In this document: in pieces, positions 1-7,912 of the stretch
Position numbering within the stretch: position 1 is the first letter of the stretch
Layout of the letters: every line of letters starts with the position of its first letter
NCBI RefSeq assembly: GCF_001598915.1
Contig: NZ_BDAP01000002.1
Span: 62,001-126,000, forward strand
Source: Williamsia muralis NBRC 105860
GTDB lineage: Bacteria > Actinomycetota > Actinomycetes > Mycobacteriales > Mycobacteriaceae
DNA length: 64,000 bases
Direction: 5' to 3'
Made by a program: the position numbers and the translations under genes
The notes under the pieces: generated by a model
The model's input: the letters and a program-made list of their open reading frames with translations, nothing else
What the model was told of the DNA's origin: nothing
The model's database searches: none

Positions 1-1
1 T

Positions 2-1504
2 CACCGGGACGTGAAGCCGGCGAACGTGATGATCGACAAGTCCGGCGCGGTGAAGGTGATGGACTTCGGCATCGCCCGCGTGCTGGCCGACACCGGCAAC
101 TCCGTGACCCAGACCGCGGCCGTCATCGGCACCGCTCAGTACCTGTCACCCGAGCAGGCCCGCGGCGAGAGCGTCGATGCCCGCAGCGACGTCTACTCGC
201 TGGGCTGTGTGCTGTTCGAGCTGCTGACCGGCGAACCGCCGTTCACCGGCGACTCACCGGTGGCCGTTGCCTACCAACATGTGCGTGAAGATCCCCCGAC
301 CCCGTCGTCGGTACGCGAGGGAGTGCCGCACGAGCTGGATTCCGTGGTTCTCAAGGCCATGAGCAAGAACCCGGCCAACCGCTACCAATCGGCGTCCGAG
401 ATGCGGTCGGATCTGATGAAGGTGCTCGCCGGCGGCAAACCGAGTGCTCCGATCGTGATGTCGGACGAGGACCGCACCGCGCTGATCGACACCGGTCCTC
501 GGGCGCGTGTCTCCCGCGTCGGGCCGGCGGGCACCAGTCACCGCCGCGATGATGATGACGACGACTCGCAGACGCGACGCAAGGCTCTCAAGTTCGCCGG
601 ATTCGGTGTGCTCGCGGCCTTGGTGATCGCTGCCGTGACCCTGTTGCTGCTGCGTCCCTGGGCGTCGGATGTGACGCCGCAGGTGTCGATCCCACGAGTC
701 ACCGACATGTCGGCGGTTGACGCAAAGGCCGAACTCGAGCGGATGGGGTTCCGCGTGAATCAACGCGACGAGCCGAGCCCGACCGTCGCGGTCGGTGCAC
801 CCACCCGCACCACTCCGGGTGAAGGTGTGAAGGTCGACAAGGGAGCCACCGTCACCCTGTACGTCTCCACCGGCCCACTGCGGCAACAGATCCCAGATCT
901 GCGTGGTCGGACATTGGCGGAAGCGACTGCGGAGCTGGGCAATCTGGGATTCACCAACACCCGGTCGATCGAGGTGTCCTCCACCGCCGACCTCAAGGGC
1001 AAAGTGGTCGCCACCGCACCTGCCGCACGCAGTACGCAGGCGGTCACCGAGCTGATCACCATCCAGGTCGGCACCGGACCACGCAAGGTCACCGTCCCCG
1101 ACCTCACCGGTCAGCGCGAAGCGCAGGCGCGGACGAATCTCGACCAGCTCAACCTCGACATAGCCGTGGTTGCCACCGATTCGGAGTTGCCGTCGGGCAC
1201 GGTGATCAGCTCATCGCCGAACGCCGGCGAGGTGGTCGACGAGCGCAGTGTCGTGCAGGTGACCATCAGCCGCGGCAACATGTTCGTGGTGCCCGATCTG
1301 CGCGGCCGGACGGCGGCGCAGGCCCAGACGATCCTGACGTCTGCAGGGTGGGAACGAACCACCCTCACCACTGTGCAGCGCAACGTGCCGCTGGGCAGCC
1401 CCGACGACGAGAAGGTCCTCGAACAGGCTCCCGTGGCCGGCAGTCTCCTCCGCAAGGACGCGGCGGTGTCGATCACGGTCGGACGGGCAAGCCTGCTTCC
1501 CTGA
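2..1504 (+). CDS. pknB: Serine/threonine protein kinase PknB, 5' end outside the window
   Basis: Membrane kinase that phosphorylates cell-wall and division proteins; in mycobacteria its targets include CwlM and the MurJ pseudokinase domain, both encoded in this window. The frame opens in the catalytic loop (HRDVKPAN), then shows DFG, an activation loop with paired threonines before GTAQYLSPEQ, and the rest of the C-lobe. An Asp/Arg-rich juxtamembrane stretch precedes one membrane helix (near 590-660) and four extracellular PASTA repeats that run to the C-terminus. The N-lobe with the ATP-binding lysine lies outside the window. It converges with trpG, the same order as M. tuberculosis Rv0014c-Rv0013. 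Identity is secure; nothing looks broken. Confidence 0.95.
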   Translation, partial: HRDVKPANVMIDKSGAVKVMDFGIARVLADTGNSVTQTAAVIGTAQYLSPEQARGESVDARSDVYSLGCVLFELLTGEPPFTGDSPVAVAYQHVREDPPTPSSVREGVPHELDSVVLKAMSKNPANRYQSASEMRSDLMKVLAGGKPSAPIVMSDEDRTALIDTGPRARVSRVGPAGTSHRRDDDDDDSQTRRKALKFAGFGVLAALVIAAVTLLLLRPWASDVTPQVSIPRVTDMSAVDAKAELERMGFRVNQRDEPSPTVAVGAPTRTTPGEGVKVDKGATVTLYVSTGPLRQQIPDLRGRTLAEATAELGNLGFTNTRSIEVSSTADLKGKVVATAPAARSTQAVTELITIQVGTGPRKVTVPDLTGQREAQARTNLDQLNLDIAVVATDSELPSGTVISSSPNAGEVVDERSVVQVTISRGNMFVVPDLRGRTAAQAQTILTSAGWERTTLTTVQRNVPLGSPDDEKVLEQAPVAGSLLRKDAAVSITVGRASLLP

Positions 1505-1526
1505 CCACGGGAAGACCGCAGTCACC

Positions 1527-1552
1527 CCGATCCATCCGACAACGAGGATCGG
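1527..1552. terminator. Hairpin between convergent pknB and trpG
   Basis: A perfect 7-bp inverted repeat, CCGATCC at 1527-1533 and GGATCGG at 1546-1552 with a 12-nt loop, lies in the 60-bp gap between the converging 3' ends of pknB and trpG. There is no U-tract, so a bidirectional intrinsic terminator is an inference from position. Confidence 0.35.
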
Positions 1553-1564
1553 CCCGGGTGGTCG

Positions 1565-2230
1565 TCAGCCGAGCGCTGCGGCCACCTGCGCTTCGAGGGT
1601 GCTGACCTGTCCATCGGGGACGGTCATGCCGCACACGGTCAGCCAGTTCGCCAGCATCCGGTGCCCGCCCTGGGTCAGCACGCTCTCCGGATGGAACTGC
1701 ACACCGTGGATGGGGAGTTCGCGGTGCTTCATGGCCATTACGATGCCGCTCTCGGTGTGCGCGGTCACCTGGATCTCGGCCGGGATCGTCTCGGGTAACA
1801 CGGTGAGGGAGTGGTACCTGGTTGCCGTGAACGGATTGGGCAGGCCCGCCAGAACGCCATCTGCGTCGTCGTCGTGCGTGACCAACGAGGTCTTGCCGTG
1901 CAGCAGTTCTGGCGCGCGGTCCACGGTGGCACCGAAGGCCGCGCCGATCGCCTGATGGCCCAGACACACGCCGAGCAGAGGGGTGCCCTGGTCGGCCGCA
2001 GCCTTCACAAGAGGCATGGTGGCGCCGGCACGCTGAGGGGTGCCAGGACCCGGCGACAGCAGAACACCGTCGAAATCCTTGATCGCACCATCGGGGTCGG
2101 CGAGCCGAGCATCGTCGTTACGCCACACCTGCGCATGCACACCCAACTGGCCCAGATACTGGACCAGGTTGTAGACAAAGCTGTCGTAGTTGTCCACCAC
2201 GAGTATTCGCGCGGGCTGTGGCTCATTCAC
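1565..2230 (-). CDS. trpG: Glutamine amidotransferase component II of anthranilate / aminodeoxychorismate synthase
   Basis: Class I glutamine amidotransferase that supplies ammonia to anthranilate synthase or aminodeoxychorismate synthase. The N-terminus ILVVDNYDSFVYNL, the oxyanion segment LLSPGPGTP, the nucleophile motif GVCLGHQAIG and the C-terminal HGVQFHPES (His-Glu of the triad) are all present. I start it at a GTG at 2230; an upstream in-frame TTG at 2242 adds four residues. It sits opposite pknB and is divergent from crgA, as in mycobacteria where the gene is called trpG. Because no trpE or pabB is adjacent, a PabA or dual role cannot be separated from the sequence. Confidence 0.9.
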   Translation of the reverse strand: MNEPQPARILVVDNYDSFVYNLVQYLGQLGVHAQVWRNDDARLADPDGAIKDFDGVLLSPGPGTPQRAGATMPLVKAAADQGTPLLGVCLGHQAIGAAFGATVDRAPELLHGKTSLVTHDDDADGVLAGLPNPFTATRYHSLTVLPETIPAEIQVTAHTESGIVMAMKHRELPIHGVQFHPESVLTQGGHRMLANWLTVCGMTVPDGQVSTLEAQVAAALG

Positions 2231-2288
2231 AGTGGTCAACAATACCTGGGTGCACGCGAGGGCCTCCCATCGTCGATCCCAGGTGGGC

Positions 2289-2294
2289 TAGGTT
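2289..2294 (+). promoter_or_regulatory. Probable -10 element of crgA
   Basis: TAGGTT fits the actinobacterial -10 pattern TAnnnT and lies 36 bases before the crgA start in the 100-bp divergent trpG-crgA gap. A GAGGAAA ribosome-binding site follows just before the ATG. No clear -35 was seen. Confidence 0.35.
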
Positions 2295-2330
2295 ATAGGG
2301 AGACGTTTTTGCCCGCGAACCGAGGAAACC

Positions 2331-2621
2331 ATGCCCAAGTCGAAGGTCCGCAAGAAGACCGATTACACGATCAACCCCGCCAGCCGCACTCCGGTCAAGG
2401 TGAAGACCGGACCGTCGAGCCCGGTGTACGTCTCCACCATGCTCGGCCTGATGGTGCTGGGACTGCTGTGGCTGATCGTCTTCTACCTGGTTGCCACCCC
2501 GGAGTCGCTCGGCGCCGACGGCAAGATCCTCAACTGGATGTACGAGTTGGGACCCTGGAACTTCCTGATCGGTTTCGGTTTCATGGTGGCTGGCCTCTTG
2601 ATGACCATGAAATGGCGCTGA
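2331..2621 (+). CDS. crgA: Cell division protein CrgA
   Basis: Small septal membrane protein that recruits division and peptidoglycan enzymes (FtsZ, FtsQ, FtsI and CwsA partners are known in mycobacteria). The 96-residue product has the family plan: a basic N-terminus (MPKSKVRKK), a first membrane helix near residues 34-54 and a second near 76-93 ending in KWR. A ribosome-binding site (GAGGAAA) lies just upstream. It is followed by a short intergenic segment rich in DnaA-box-like sequences and then by the PH-domain gene, matching the Rv0011c-Rv0010c neighbourhood. Length and topology are normal for the family. Confidence 0.95.
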   Translation: MPKSKVRKKTDYTINPASRTPVKVKTGPSSPVYVSTMLGLMVLGLLWLIVFYLVATPESLGADGKILNWMYELGPWNFLIGFGFMVAGLLMTMKWR

Positions 2622-2635
2622 CCAGGCGATATGGT

Positions 2636-2699
2636 TCATCCACAGTCTTGAACAACATGTGTGTAATTCATCCCCACTGTGGATAAGGCCTGTGGATAA
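2636..2699. promoter_or_regulatory. Cluster of three DnaA-box-like 9-mers away from oriC
   Basis: Two exact TGTGGATAA sequences (2678-2686 and 2691-2699, the reverse complement of TTATCCACA) and one single-mismatch TCATCCACA (2636-2644) lie between crgA and the PH-domain gene. The third box overlaps the likely GTG start of that gene. They are about 19 kb from dnaN-dnaA, so they are not part of the main origin. DnaA binding is inferred from the 9-mers alone. Confidence 0.6.
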
Positions 2700-3153
2700 C
2701 TCGGCACAGCCTTCTCTCGCGTGGTCCACTCCGGCTGCGATGGGCGCGGTCATGGTGGTCGGCGGCATACTCCTCGGCGCCGCAGCGGCGTTCTCTGCTC
2801 CCGACCCGGCCGGCCTGGTGCTGATGTCGATCGCGGCATTGTTGTTGGTGGTACTCGGCGCGATCGCGCTGCTGGTGCGGCCCAGGCTCGCCATCATCGA
2901 TGGACACCTGATCCAGATCCGCACGGTGACCGGCGCGCGCAGATACCCGTTCGATGCGGTGCGCCGCGCCCAGGTGCTCACCTACTCGCGCTACGGCCGC
3001 CAGGTGCCGCATCTCGAGTTCGACCTCGACGACACCGCGGCTCGCGAAGGGGAAAGACTGGTGATTCTCGGCCGGTGGGATCTCGGGACCAACCCGCTGG
3101 ATGTGGCAGATGCACTACGCGAGGCCGGATTGCCCGTGGAGATTAGAAAGTAG
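2692..3153 (+). CDS. PH-domain membrane protein (Rv0010c-like)
   Basis: Conserved mycolata membrane protein of unknown role. Two membrane helices sit near residues 12-32 and 38-62, followed by a bacterial PH-type beta domain (LAIIDGHLIQIRTVTGARRYPF and on) to about residue 150. I start it at GTG 2692, since the reading frame upstream is a short run over DnaA-box-like DNA with no family resemblance; an ATG at 2659 would add 11 residues. It lies between crgA and the rhomboid gene, as in M. tuberculosis where Rv0010c neighbours crgA and ppiA. No enzymatic motif is visible. Confidence 0.75.
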   Translation: MDNSAQPSLAWSTPAAMGAVMVVGGILLGAAAAFSAPDPAGLVLMSIAALLLVVLGAIALLVRPRLAIIDGHLIQIRTVTGARRYPFDAVRRAQVLTYSRYGRQVPHLEFDLDDTAAREGERLVILGRWDLGTNPLDVADALREAGLPVEIRK

Positions 3154-3178
3154 CTGCTCGACGTTTTCGGTCGGCAGC

Positions 3179-4066
3179 TCAGACCGTGAGAGTTGCCGCG
3201 CGCGCCACGCCGATCAGCAACGCCAGCACGATCAGCCCGGCAATCGAAGCCCAACCGACGGCGGCGACGTTACGGGCGGTACGCGACCCGGCGGGCAGAA
3301 GGCCGGGGCCGTAGAGGACCCCGGCGGCCGCGGCGGCGCCGAAGACCAGCCCCCCGAGGTGGGCCCACAGGGAGATGTTGGGGATGGTCAGCGAGAGAAC
3401 GATGTTCAGCCCGATCACACCCAGTACGAACCCCGCCGGGACCTTGGCCCGCAGCACCACCACCAGCGTGGCCCCCATCAGCCCGAAGATGGCTCCGGAA
3501 GCGCCGGCGTTGATGGCGTTCGGGTTCTCGAACAGCATGACCATCGCGCTGCCACCGAGTAGCGACGCGAGGTAGATACCTACGAAACGTGCTGTGCCGA
3601 GGGTGATTTCGACATCACGGCCCAGGATGTACAGCGAGAACATGTTGACCGCGACATGAATCAACGAGAAGTGCAGGAAGCCGGCGGTGAGCAGACGCCA
3701 GTACTCGCCATCGGCGAGGAAGGGCCCGAAGAGCGCGCCCTCGTAGAAGATCCGCGAGCCGCGGACTTCGGTGAAGCTGCCGGCCTGCGCCACCGTGGCC
3801 GCGAACACCGCGATGTTTATGGCGAGCAGCACATACGTCGCCCACGGGGTCTTCGACCCGATGCCCCGAGGTCCGACCACGGTTGCCCGTGGAGTGTCTC
3901 GCCCGGATGCCCGGACGCAGTCGACACAGTGCTGGCCGACTGCGGCCGGGGTGAGACATTGTGGACATGCCGGACGGCCGCACCGGCTGCAGGCCAGACC
4001 CGTCGGCCGGTCAGGATGCCGGACGCACACCTGGGTGGGCGGCGACGGCGGGTTCTGGAATGTCAC
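3179..4066 (-). CDS. Rhomboid family intramembrane serine protease
   Basis: Polytopic protease that cleaves transmembrane substrates within the bilayer. The first 45 residues carry a Cys/His-rich zinc-binding finger (CVRHPDRPTGLACSRCGRPACPQC split over three Cys pairs). The rhomboid core follows with HFSLIHVAVNMFSLYILG, the catalytic-serine motif GASGAIFG and the catalytic-histidine segment AHLGGLVFG; about seven membrane helices are predicted. A GTG start at 4066 keeps the zinc finger intact. It is transcribed from the same strand as ppiA just upstream. The substrate is unknown. Confidence 0.9.
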   Translation of the reverse strand: MTFQNPPSPPTQVCVRHPDRPTGLACSRCGRPACPQCLTPAAVGQHCVDCVRASGRDTPRATVVGPRGIGSKTPWATYVLLAINIAVFAATVAQAGSFTEVRGSRIFYEGALFGPFLADGEYWRLLTAGFLHFSLIHVAVNMFSLYILGRDVEITLGTARFVGIYLASLLGGSAMVMLFENPNAINAGASGAIFGLMGATLVVVLRAKVPAGFVLGVIGLNIVLSLTIPNISLWAHLGGLVFGAAAAAGVLYGPGLLPAGSRTARNVAAVGWASIAGLIVLALLIGVARAATLTV

Positions 4067-4112
4067 ACAGTCCTCATCTGAGCAGAGCTCGGCACGACCG
4101 AATGGCGGTCTG

Positions 4113-4652
4113 TCAGGACTCGATGGTGACCTTTTCGATGATCACGTCGTCCAGCGGACGGTCACGACGGTCGGTCGGGACGGCCTCGATAGCCTTGACG
4201 ACCTTCTGGGACTCCTCGTCCTCGACCACGCCGAAGATGGTGTGCTTGCGGTTCAGGTGAGGGGTCGGGCCGACGGTGATGAAGAACTGCGACCCATTGG
4301 TGCCGGGTCCGGCGTTCGCCATGGCCAGCAGGTACGGCTGGTTGAACGTGAGTTCCGGGTGGAACTCGTCCTCGAACTGGTAGCCCGGTCCGCCCATACC
4401 GGTCCCGGTGGGATCGCCGCCCTGGAGCATGAAGCCCGAGATGATGCGGTGGAACACCGCGCCGTCGTAGAACGGTCCGGCGTCTCCGCCGGAAGCGTTG
4501 GGCTTGGAGTACTCCTTCGACCCTTCGGCGAGGCCGGTGAAGTTGGCGACGGTCTTGGGCGCGTGGTTACCGAACAGGGCGATTCTGATGTCACCGTGAT
4601 TGGTGTGCAGGGTCGCGGTTGCGGTTTTCAATGCTGTGGTCACGGCCTCCAT
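4113..4652 (-). CDS. ppiA: Peptidyl-prolyl cis-trans isomerase, cyclophilin type
   Basis: Cytosolic cyclophilin that catalyses cis-trans isomerisation of X-Pro bonds. Core motifs are [19 protein letters not shown], the FADEFHPEL-like [11 protein letters not shown] segment, [14 protein letters not shown] and the HTIFG segment. The frame extends far upstream with arginine-rich, non-conserved sequence, so I start at ATG 4652; a GTG at 4643 is also possible. The product is then about 179 residues, close to the M. tuberculosis PpiA length. Its position next to the PH-domain, crgA and rhomboid genes agrees with the ppiA locus of mycolata. Confidence 0.95.
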   Translation of the reverse strand: MEAVTTALKTATATLHTNHGDIRIALFGNHAPKTVANFTGLAEGSKEYSKPNASGGDAGPFYDGAVFHRIISGFMLQGGDPTGTGMGGPGYQFEDEFHPELTFNQPYLLAMANAGPGTNGSQFFITVGPTPHLNRKHTIFGVVEDEESQKVVKAIEAVPTDRRDRPLDDVIIEKVTIES

Positions 4653-4816
4653 GGTGCCACTGAACGCCGTCGGCGCAGACGTCAGCCGACCGGCAGGCCA
4701 GGTTTTGCCATCGCCACCGCGGGTACTACCCACCTCACGGGAGCCCGGCAGTAGTCCGTGGCCCCACCACCTTCGAGATCCTCGCTGGTGACGAGTCGAG
4801 ACGAAAGTGAGAGACG

Positions 4817-5014
4817 ATGACCGACGCAAAGAAGGACGTTTCCGGCACCACCCCGGGAGTCGACGAGGCACCGGAAGAGCTCAGCACGACCCTTGACGGA
4901 ACCACCGCTCCCGACGCCTCCGAACTCCCGAAGGACGGCAGTGACCTGCCCGACAACTGGGACAACAGCTCGGGATACGCGGGTGCATCGGCCGAACAAC
5001 TCGAGGATCGATGA
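4817..5014 (+). CDS. Small acidic hypothetical protein
   Basis: A 65-residue, strongly acidic and hydrophilic protein without membrane segment or cysteine. The ATG is preceded by a purine-rich GTGAGAG stretch. Its last four bases (ATGA) overlap the start of the next gene, which points to translational coupling and supports both being real. I do not recognise a family. It diverges from ppiA. Function unknown; composition suggests a disordered protein. Confidence 0.65.
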   Translation: MTDAKKDVSGTTPGVDEAPEELSTTLDGTTAPDASELPKDGSDLPDNWDNSSGYAGASAEQLEDR

Positions 5015-5265
5015 CCCGTAGTTCCGGGCCGGCCCACAACGATCCCAACCCGGATCCTGCCAACACACCAGGCCTCGAGCCCGGCGGCGGAGTGTCGCCG
5101 GGGTCCACCCCGCCAGACGCTCCGCAGACCTCTGGCTTGTCGGACTCCGAGCCAAGGACGCGAAACCACTTCCCGCCCACGGGGATTGCTTTGATCATCG
5201 GAGTGGTGATCCTAGTTCTCCTGTTCGCGGCCGGCGCGGTCGCGATCATTGCTCAGATGGGCTAG
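5011..5265 (+). CDS. Small single-TM protein, DUF6480-like
   Basis: An 84-residue protein with a disordered N-terminal half (NPDPANTPGLEPGGGVSPG) and one C-terminal membrane helix (about residues 58-80). The NPDPANTPGLEPGGGV signature is what I remember for the actinobacterial DUF6480 group. It overlaps the preceding small gene by ATGA, so the pair is probably one translation unit. Role unknown; topology suggests a small anchored protein with a cytoplasmic or external flexible arm. Confidence 0.7.
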   Translation: MTRSSGPAHNDPNPDPANTPGLEPGGGVSPGSTPPDAPQTSGLSDSEPRTRNHFPPTGIALIIGVVILVLLFAAGAVAIIAQMG

Positions 5266-5281
5266 ATCGTCATTTCGGTAG

Positions 5282-5354
5282 CGCCGCCCCTGGTCGCTGT
5301 TAAGGCAGCACCATGTGGGCGGCGTTCGGCTGTCCTGGTGCAGGAGAACTGCCG
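5282..5354 (+). promoter_or_regulatory. Structured leader with two consecutive stem-loops before the GAF-ANTAR genes
   Basis: First hairpin: an outer perfect 8-bp stem, CGCCGCCC (5282-5289) with GGGCGGCG (5317-5324), enclosing an inner stem GGT-C-GCTG / CAGCACC with a six-base loop. Second hairpin: CGGC (5327-5330) with GCCG (5351-5354), enclosing TCCTG (5333-5337) / CAGGA (5341-5345). Paired hairpins are the type of RNA that ANTAR domains bind, and three ANTAR genes follow. The loop bases do not match the usual ANTAR hexaloop pattern, so the role is inference; the first hairpin could instead end the upstream transcript. Confidence 0.4.
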
Positions 5355-5422
5355 AGCCGACCAAGGACCGACGCGTCATGGCCCCGAAGGGTAGGTTTGA
5401 GCTCAGGCGATGGGAGCGCAGG

Positions 5423-6235
5423 ATGAACGGCACCTCTGACAGAGGATCGCCGGCCGAGGGTGAAGGCGCAGGTCCCGACCCATCCCAAGCCGGTTCGACC
5501 AAGAACGTGGCCGGCACCTCGGTGTTCACCGGCATCGGCCAACTGTGCGAGACGGTTGTACGGCTTTCTGGCGTGGACGGTGCCGCCATCGCCTTGCTGA
5601 CCCGTTCGAGCCGCGTACGCGACCTCGTCTACGCCACGGACGCCACGGCTCAGCAGATCGATGAACTGCAGTTCACTCTCGGCGAAGGACCGTGCCTCGA
5701 TGCGTATCACGATGACAACAACCAGCTGTTGCCCGATTTGACCGATGCGTCCGCGAACGGCCGATGGCCGGTGTTCATCGGCGAAGCCCTCGACATCGGT
5801 GTGCGGTCGGTATTCGCATTTCCCGTGGTGGAGGGCGGCAACCCGCTGGGCGTTCTCGAGCTCTATCGTCGTACCCCCGGAGCTCTTGCGGTCGACGAGC
5901 TCAATGCGGCTCTGACCATCGCGGCGACGGCTGCGTTCACCGTTCGGCAGAACTGGGATGCCTACCTCGCCAATACGGACCACGCCACCGGCGCCGACGC
6001 TGCGGCGGAGAATCTCAGCGAGGCGCAGGTCGACTCGCCGGGCGCGTTCTCGCGATCGCAGGTGTATCTGGCGTCCGGGATGGCGGCCGTGCAACTCGGC
6101 GTACCGGCTGGTGATGCCCTCGACCGGCTACGGGCATATTCGTACCAACACGGCCGATCCATCAAGGACGTGTCCGACGACGTGGTGGCCCGCCGACTGA
6201 ACCTGCGTGACGAAGCTGATCTGGAGGACACATGA
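5423..6235 (+). CDS. GAF and ANTAR domain regulator 1
   Basis: Predicted signal-responsive RNA-binding antiterminator. After a disordered N-terminus of about 35 residues comes a GAF sensor domain (about 35-175) containing LGEGPCLDA, then a C-terminal ANTAR domain (about 210-265: SRSQVYLASGMAAVQLGV and HGRSIKDVSDDVVARR). The start at ATG 5423 follows a GGGAGCGCAGG ribosome-binding site; upstream frame sequence is not conserved. It is first of three tandem GAF-ANTAR genes and is preceded by a structured leader. The GAF ligand and RNA target are unknown. Confidence 0.85.
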   Translation: MNGTSDRGSPAEGEGAGPDPSQAGSTKNVAGTSVFTGIGQLCETVVRLSGVDGAAIALLTRSSRVRDLVYATDATAQQIDELQFTLGEGPCLDAYHDDNNQLLPDLTDASANGRWPVFIGEALDIGVRSVFAFPVVEGGNPLGVLELYRRTPGALAVDELNAALTIAATAAFTVRQNWDAYLANTDHATGADAAAENLSEAQVDSPGAFSRSQVYLASGMAAVQLGVPAGDALDRLRAYSYQHGRSIKDVSDDVVARRLNLRDEADLEDT

Positions 6236-6260
6236 ACCTGAAGATGTGGCGGGCCGAACG

Positions 6261-7046
6261 ATGAGTGACGTGCTGAACCGGGTCGCGATCGCCGATGTGA
6301 CCGGAACCCTGACAACCGACTTCGATCTGCCCACGCTGCTGCAAACCGTTGTGACCCACGCCCGCGAGGGCTTCGATGCGTTGTCTGCGGTGATCGTCCT
6401 ACGCGATGATCGACGCTCCACAGCGGGAGACGACCTCCACATAGTGGCCGAATCCTGCCGGACCGATGTAGGCGCCGATCCCGAGCTGAACACCACCGGC
6501 CCCGCGCGAAGCAGCGTTTACGACGGGGCGCTCACGCTGGTCACCGACCTCTCGGCCACCGACGACACCAGATGGCCGGACTACCGGAAACGCGCGGTGT
6601 CGGCCGGGTTGCGCGGGGTTCGCGCCTACCCGATCAAGGCACTGTCGGCACCCGTCGGCTCGCTGGTCATCCACACCCAGCAGGTCTGGGACGAATCCGG
6701 TCAGCCGAGCGAATTCGGCCAGATCCTGGCCAATCTGGTTGCCATAGCCCTCACGAACGGTGTGCCGACCACCCGGCAGTCCGGCGTCAGCAGATCCGTC
6801 GACACGGTGCTCGAGGGAACCAGCGTGGTCGCGACCGCCATCGGCATCATCGCCGAGTACCGCGGCATCGAGATCGTCGAGGCCAGGCACTTCCTGACCC
6901 GGCTCGCGCGCGCTCATGGCGTCACCGTCACCGCGCATGCCCGCTCGGTTGTCGCGGCGCAGAACAGCTCGCCGACCGATCCCGGCGCGACTGGCGTGTT
7001 CAATCCTCCCACCGATCCTTCCGCCCCTCGCCGGATCGACACATGA
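6261..7046 (+). CDS. GAF and ANTAR domain regulator 2
   Basis: Second member of the array, 261 residues. A GAF-type domain covers about residues 8-165 (TDFDLPTLLQTVV, WPDYRKRAVSAGLRGVRAYPI), followed by a more divergent ANTAR-like helical domain (about 180-235: VVATAIGIIAEYRGIEIVEA). It starts at ATG 6261, 25 bases after gene 1. The GAF domain lacks the LGEGPC motif of its two neighbours, so it likely senses something different or acts by heterodimer formation. The C-terminal tail of about 30 residues is Pro-rich and probably disordered. Confidence 0.8.
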   Translation: MSDVLNRVAIADVTGTLTTDFDLPTLLQTVVTHAREGFDALSAVIVLRDDRRSTAGDDLHIVAESCRTDVGADPELNTTGPARSSVYDGALTLVTDLSATDDTRWPDYRKRAVSAGLRGVRAYPIKALSAPVGSLVIHTQQVWDESGQPSEFGQILANLVAIALTNGVPTTRQSGVSRSVDTVLEGTSVVATAIGIIAEYRGIEIVEARHFLTRLARAHGVTVTAHARSVVAAQNSSPTDPGATGVFNPPTDPSAPRRIDT

Positions 7047-7116
7047 CCCCGACAACTCGATCGGCATCTTTGTCCATGTGAGCCTGGCGGCTCCCGAGGG
7101 AGAAAGGCAACAGGCG

Positions 7117-7848
7117 ATGAGAGAGAATCGCAGCGATCTGCGGGCGGTGACCGAAGAGCTCGCCGGCGGCATCCGCACGCGCCTTCCCGAGAGCATCGCG
7201 TCGGTCCTCGAAGGACTCACCAGTAGCGCGGTCGAGCATGTTCCCGGTGCCGATCACGCCGGGATCACCGTCATCACCAAACGCAACAAGATCACCTCCA
7301 CGGCCGCGACCTCACGCGCTGCCCGACGGCTCGACCAATTGCAGAGCGAACTCGGCGAAGGACCGTGTGTTGATGCGGCAACACATCAGCACACCATCCG
7401 CGTCGACGATCTCGCCGTCGAAAAGCGTTGGCCGGCTTTCTCGTCCGCCGCACTGGCGGCGACGCCGATCCGGTCGGCGCTGTCATTTCGGCTCTACTCC
7501 GACCGCGAGGCGACCGGTGCGCTGAACCTGTACGGCGACAACGCATTCGCCTTCACCGAAGGTGCCGAAGAGGTCGGCCTGATGCACGCCGCCCACGCCG
7601 CTGTCGCGCTCTACGCCGTCCGTCGTCACGACGAGTTCGAGAGTGCGTTGGCATCACGCGACATCATCGGCCAGGCCAAGGGCATGATCATGGAGCGGTA
7701 CGACCTCGACGGCGTGCAGGCATTCGATCTGCTCAAAAAGCTGTCACAGGAATCGAATACGCGTCTTGTGGACGTCAGCCGAAGGCTGGTTCGCCGGGAA
7801 CATCCCGCTGTCGATCCGCCGAGGACTCGGCGGGCCGAGCACCGTTGA
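7117..7848 (+). CDS. GAF and ANTAR domain regulator 3
   Basis: Third member, about 243 residues. GAF domain (about 20-165) with LGEGPCVDA, then a canonical ANTAR domain (about 172-225: IGQAKGMIMERYDLDGVQAFDLL and TRLVDVSRRLV). I start at ATG 7117, preceded by GGGAGAAAGG; a GTG at 7078 is possible, and the longer open frame overlaps gene 2 without conserved sequence. Its ANTAR domain is closest to the RNA-binding consensus of the three. Followed by the cwsA-like gene after a 64-bp gap. Confidence 0.85.
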   Translation: MRENRSDLRAVTEELAGGIRTRLPESIASVLEGLTSSAVEHVPGADHAGITVITKRNKITSTAATSRAARRLDQLQSELGEGPCVDAATHQHTIRVDDLAVEKRWPAFSSAALAATPIRSALSFRLYSDREATGALNLYGDNAFAFTEGAEEVGLMHAAHAAVALYAVRRHDEFESALASRDIIGQAKGMIMERYDLDGVQAFDLLKKLSQESNTRLVDVSRRLVRREHPAVDPPRTRRAEHR

Positions 7849-7912
7849 GTCCCACCTGTCCGCGCCCACTAGGGTGGACAACAGTCCGCAATGGTTTCAC
7901 CGAGGAGGTTTC

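Noticed and set aside
4653-4871. N-terminal extension of PpiA
   Set aside because: The open frame continues upstream but is Arg-rich, overlaps the start of the divergent small gene and does not match cyclophilins.
5296-5313. Textbook ANTAR hexaloop hairpin
   Set aside because: The loop is six bases long but lacks the A at position 1 and G at position 4 expected for known ANTAR targets.
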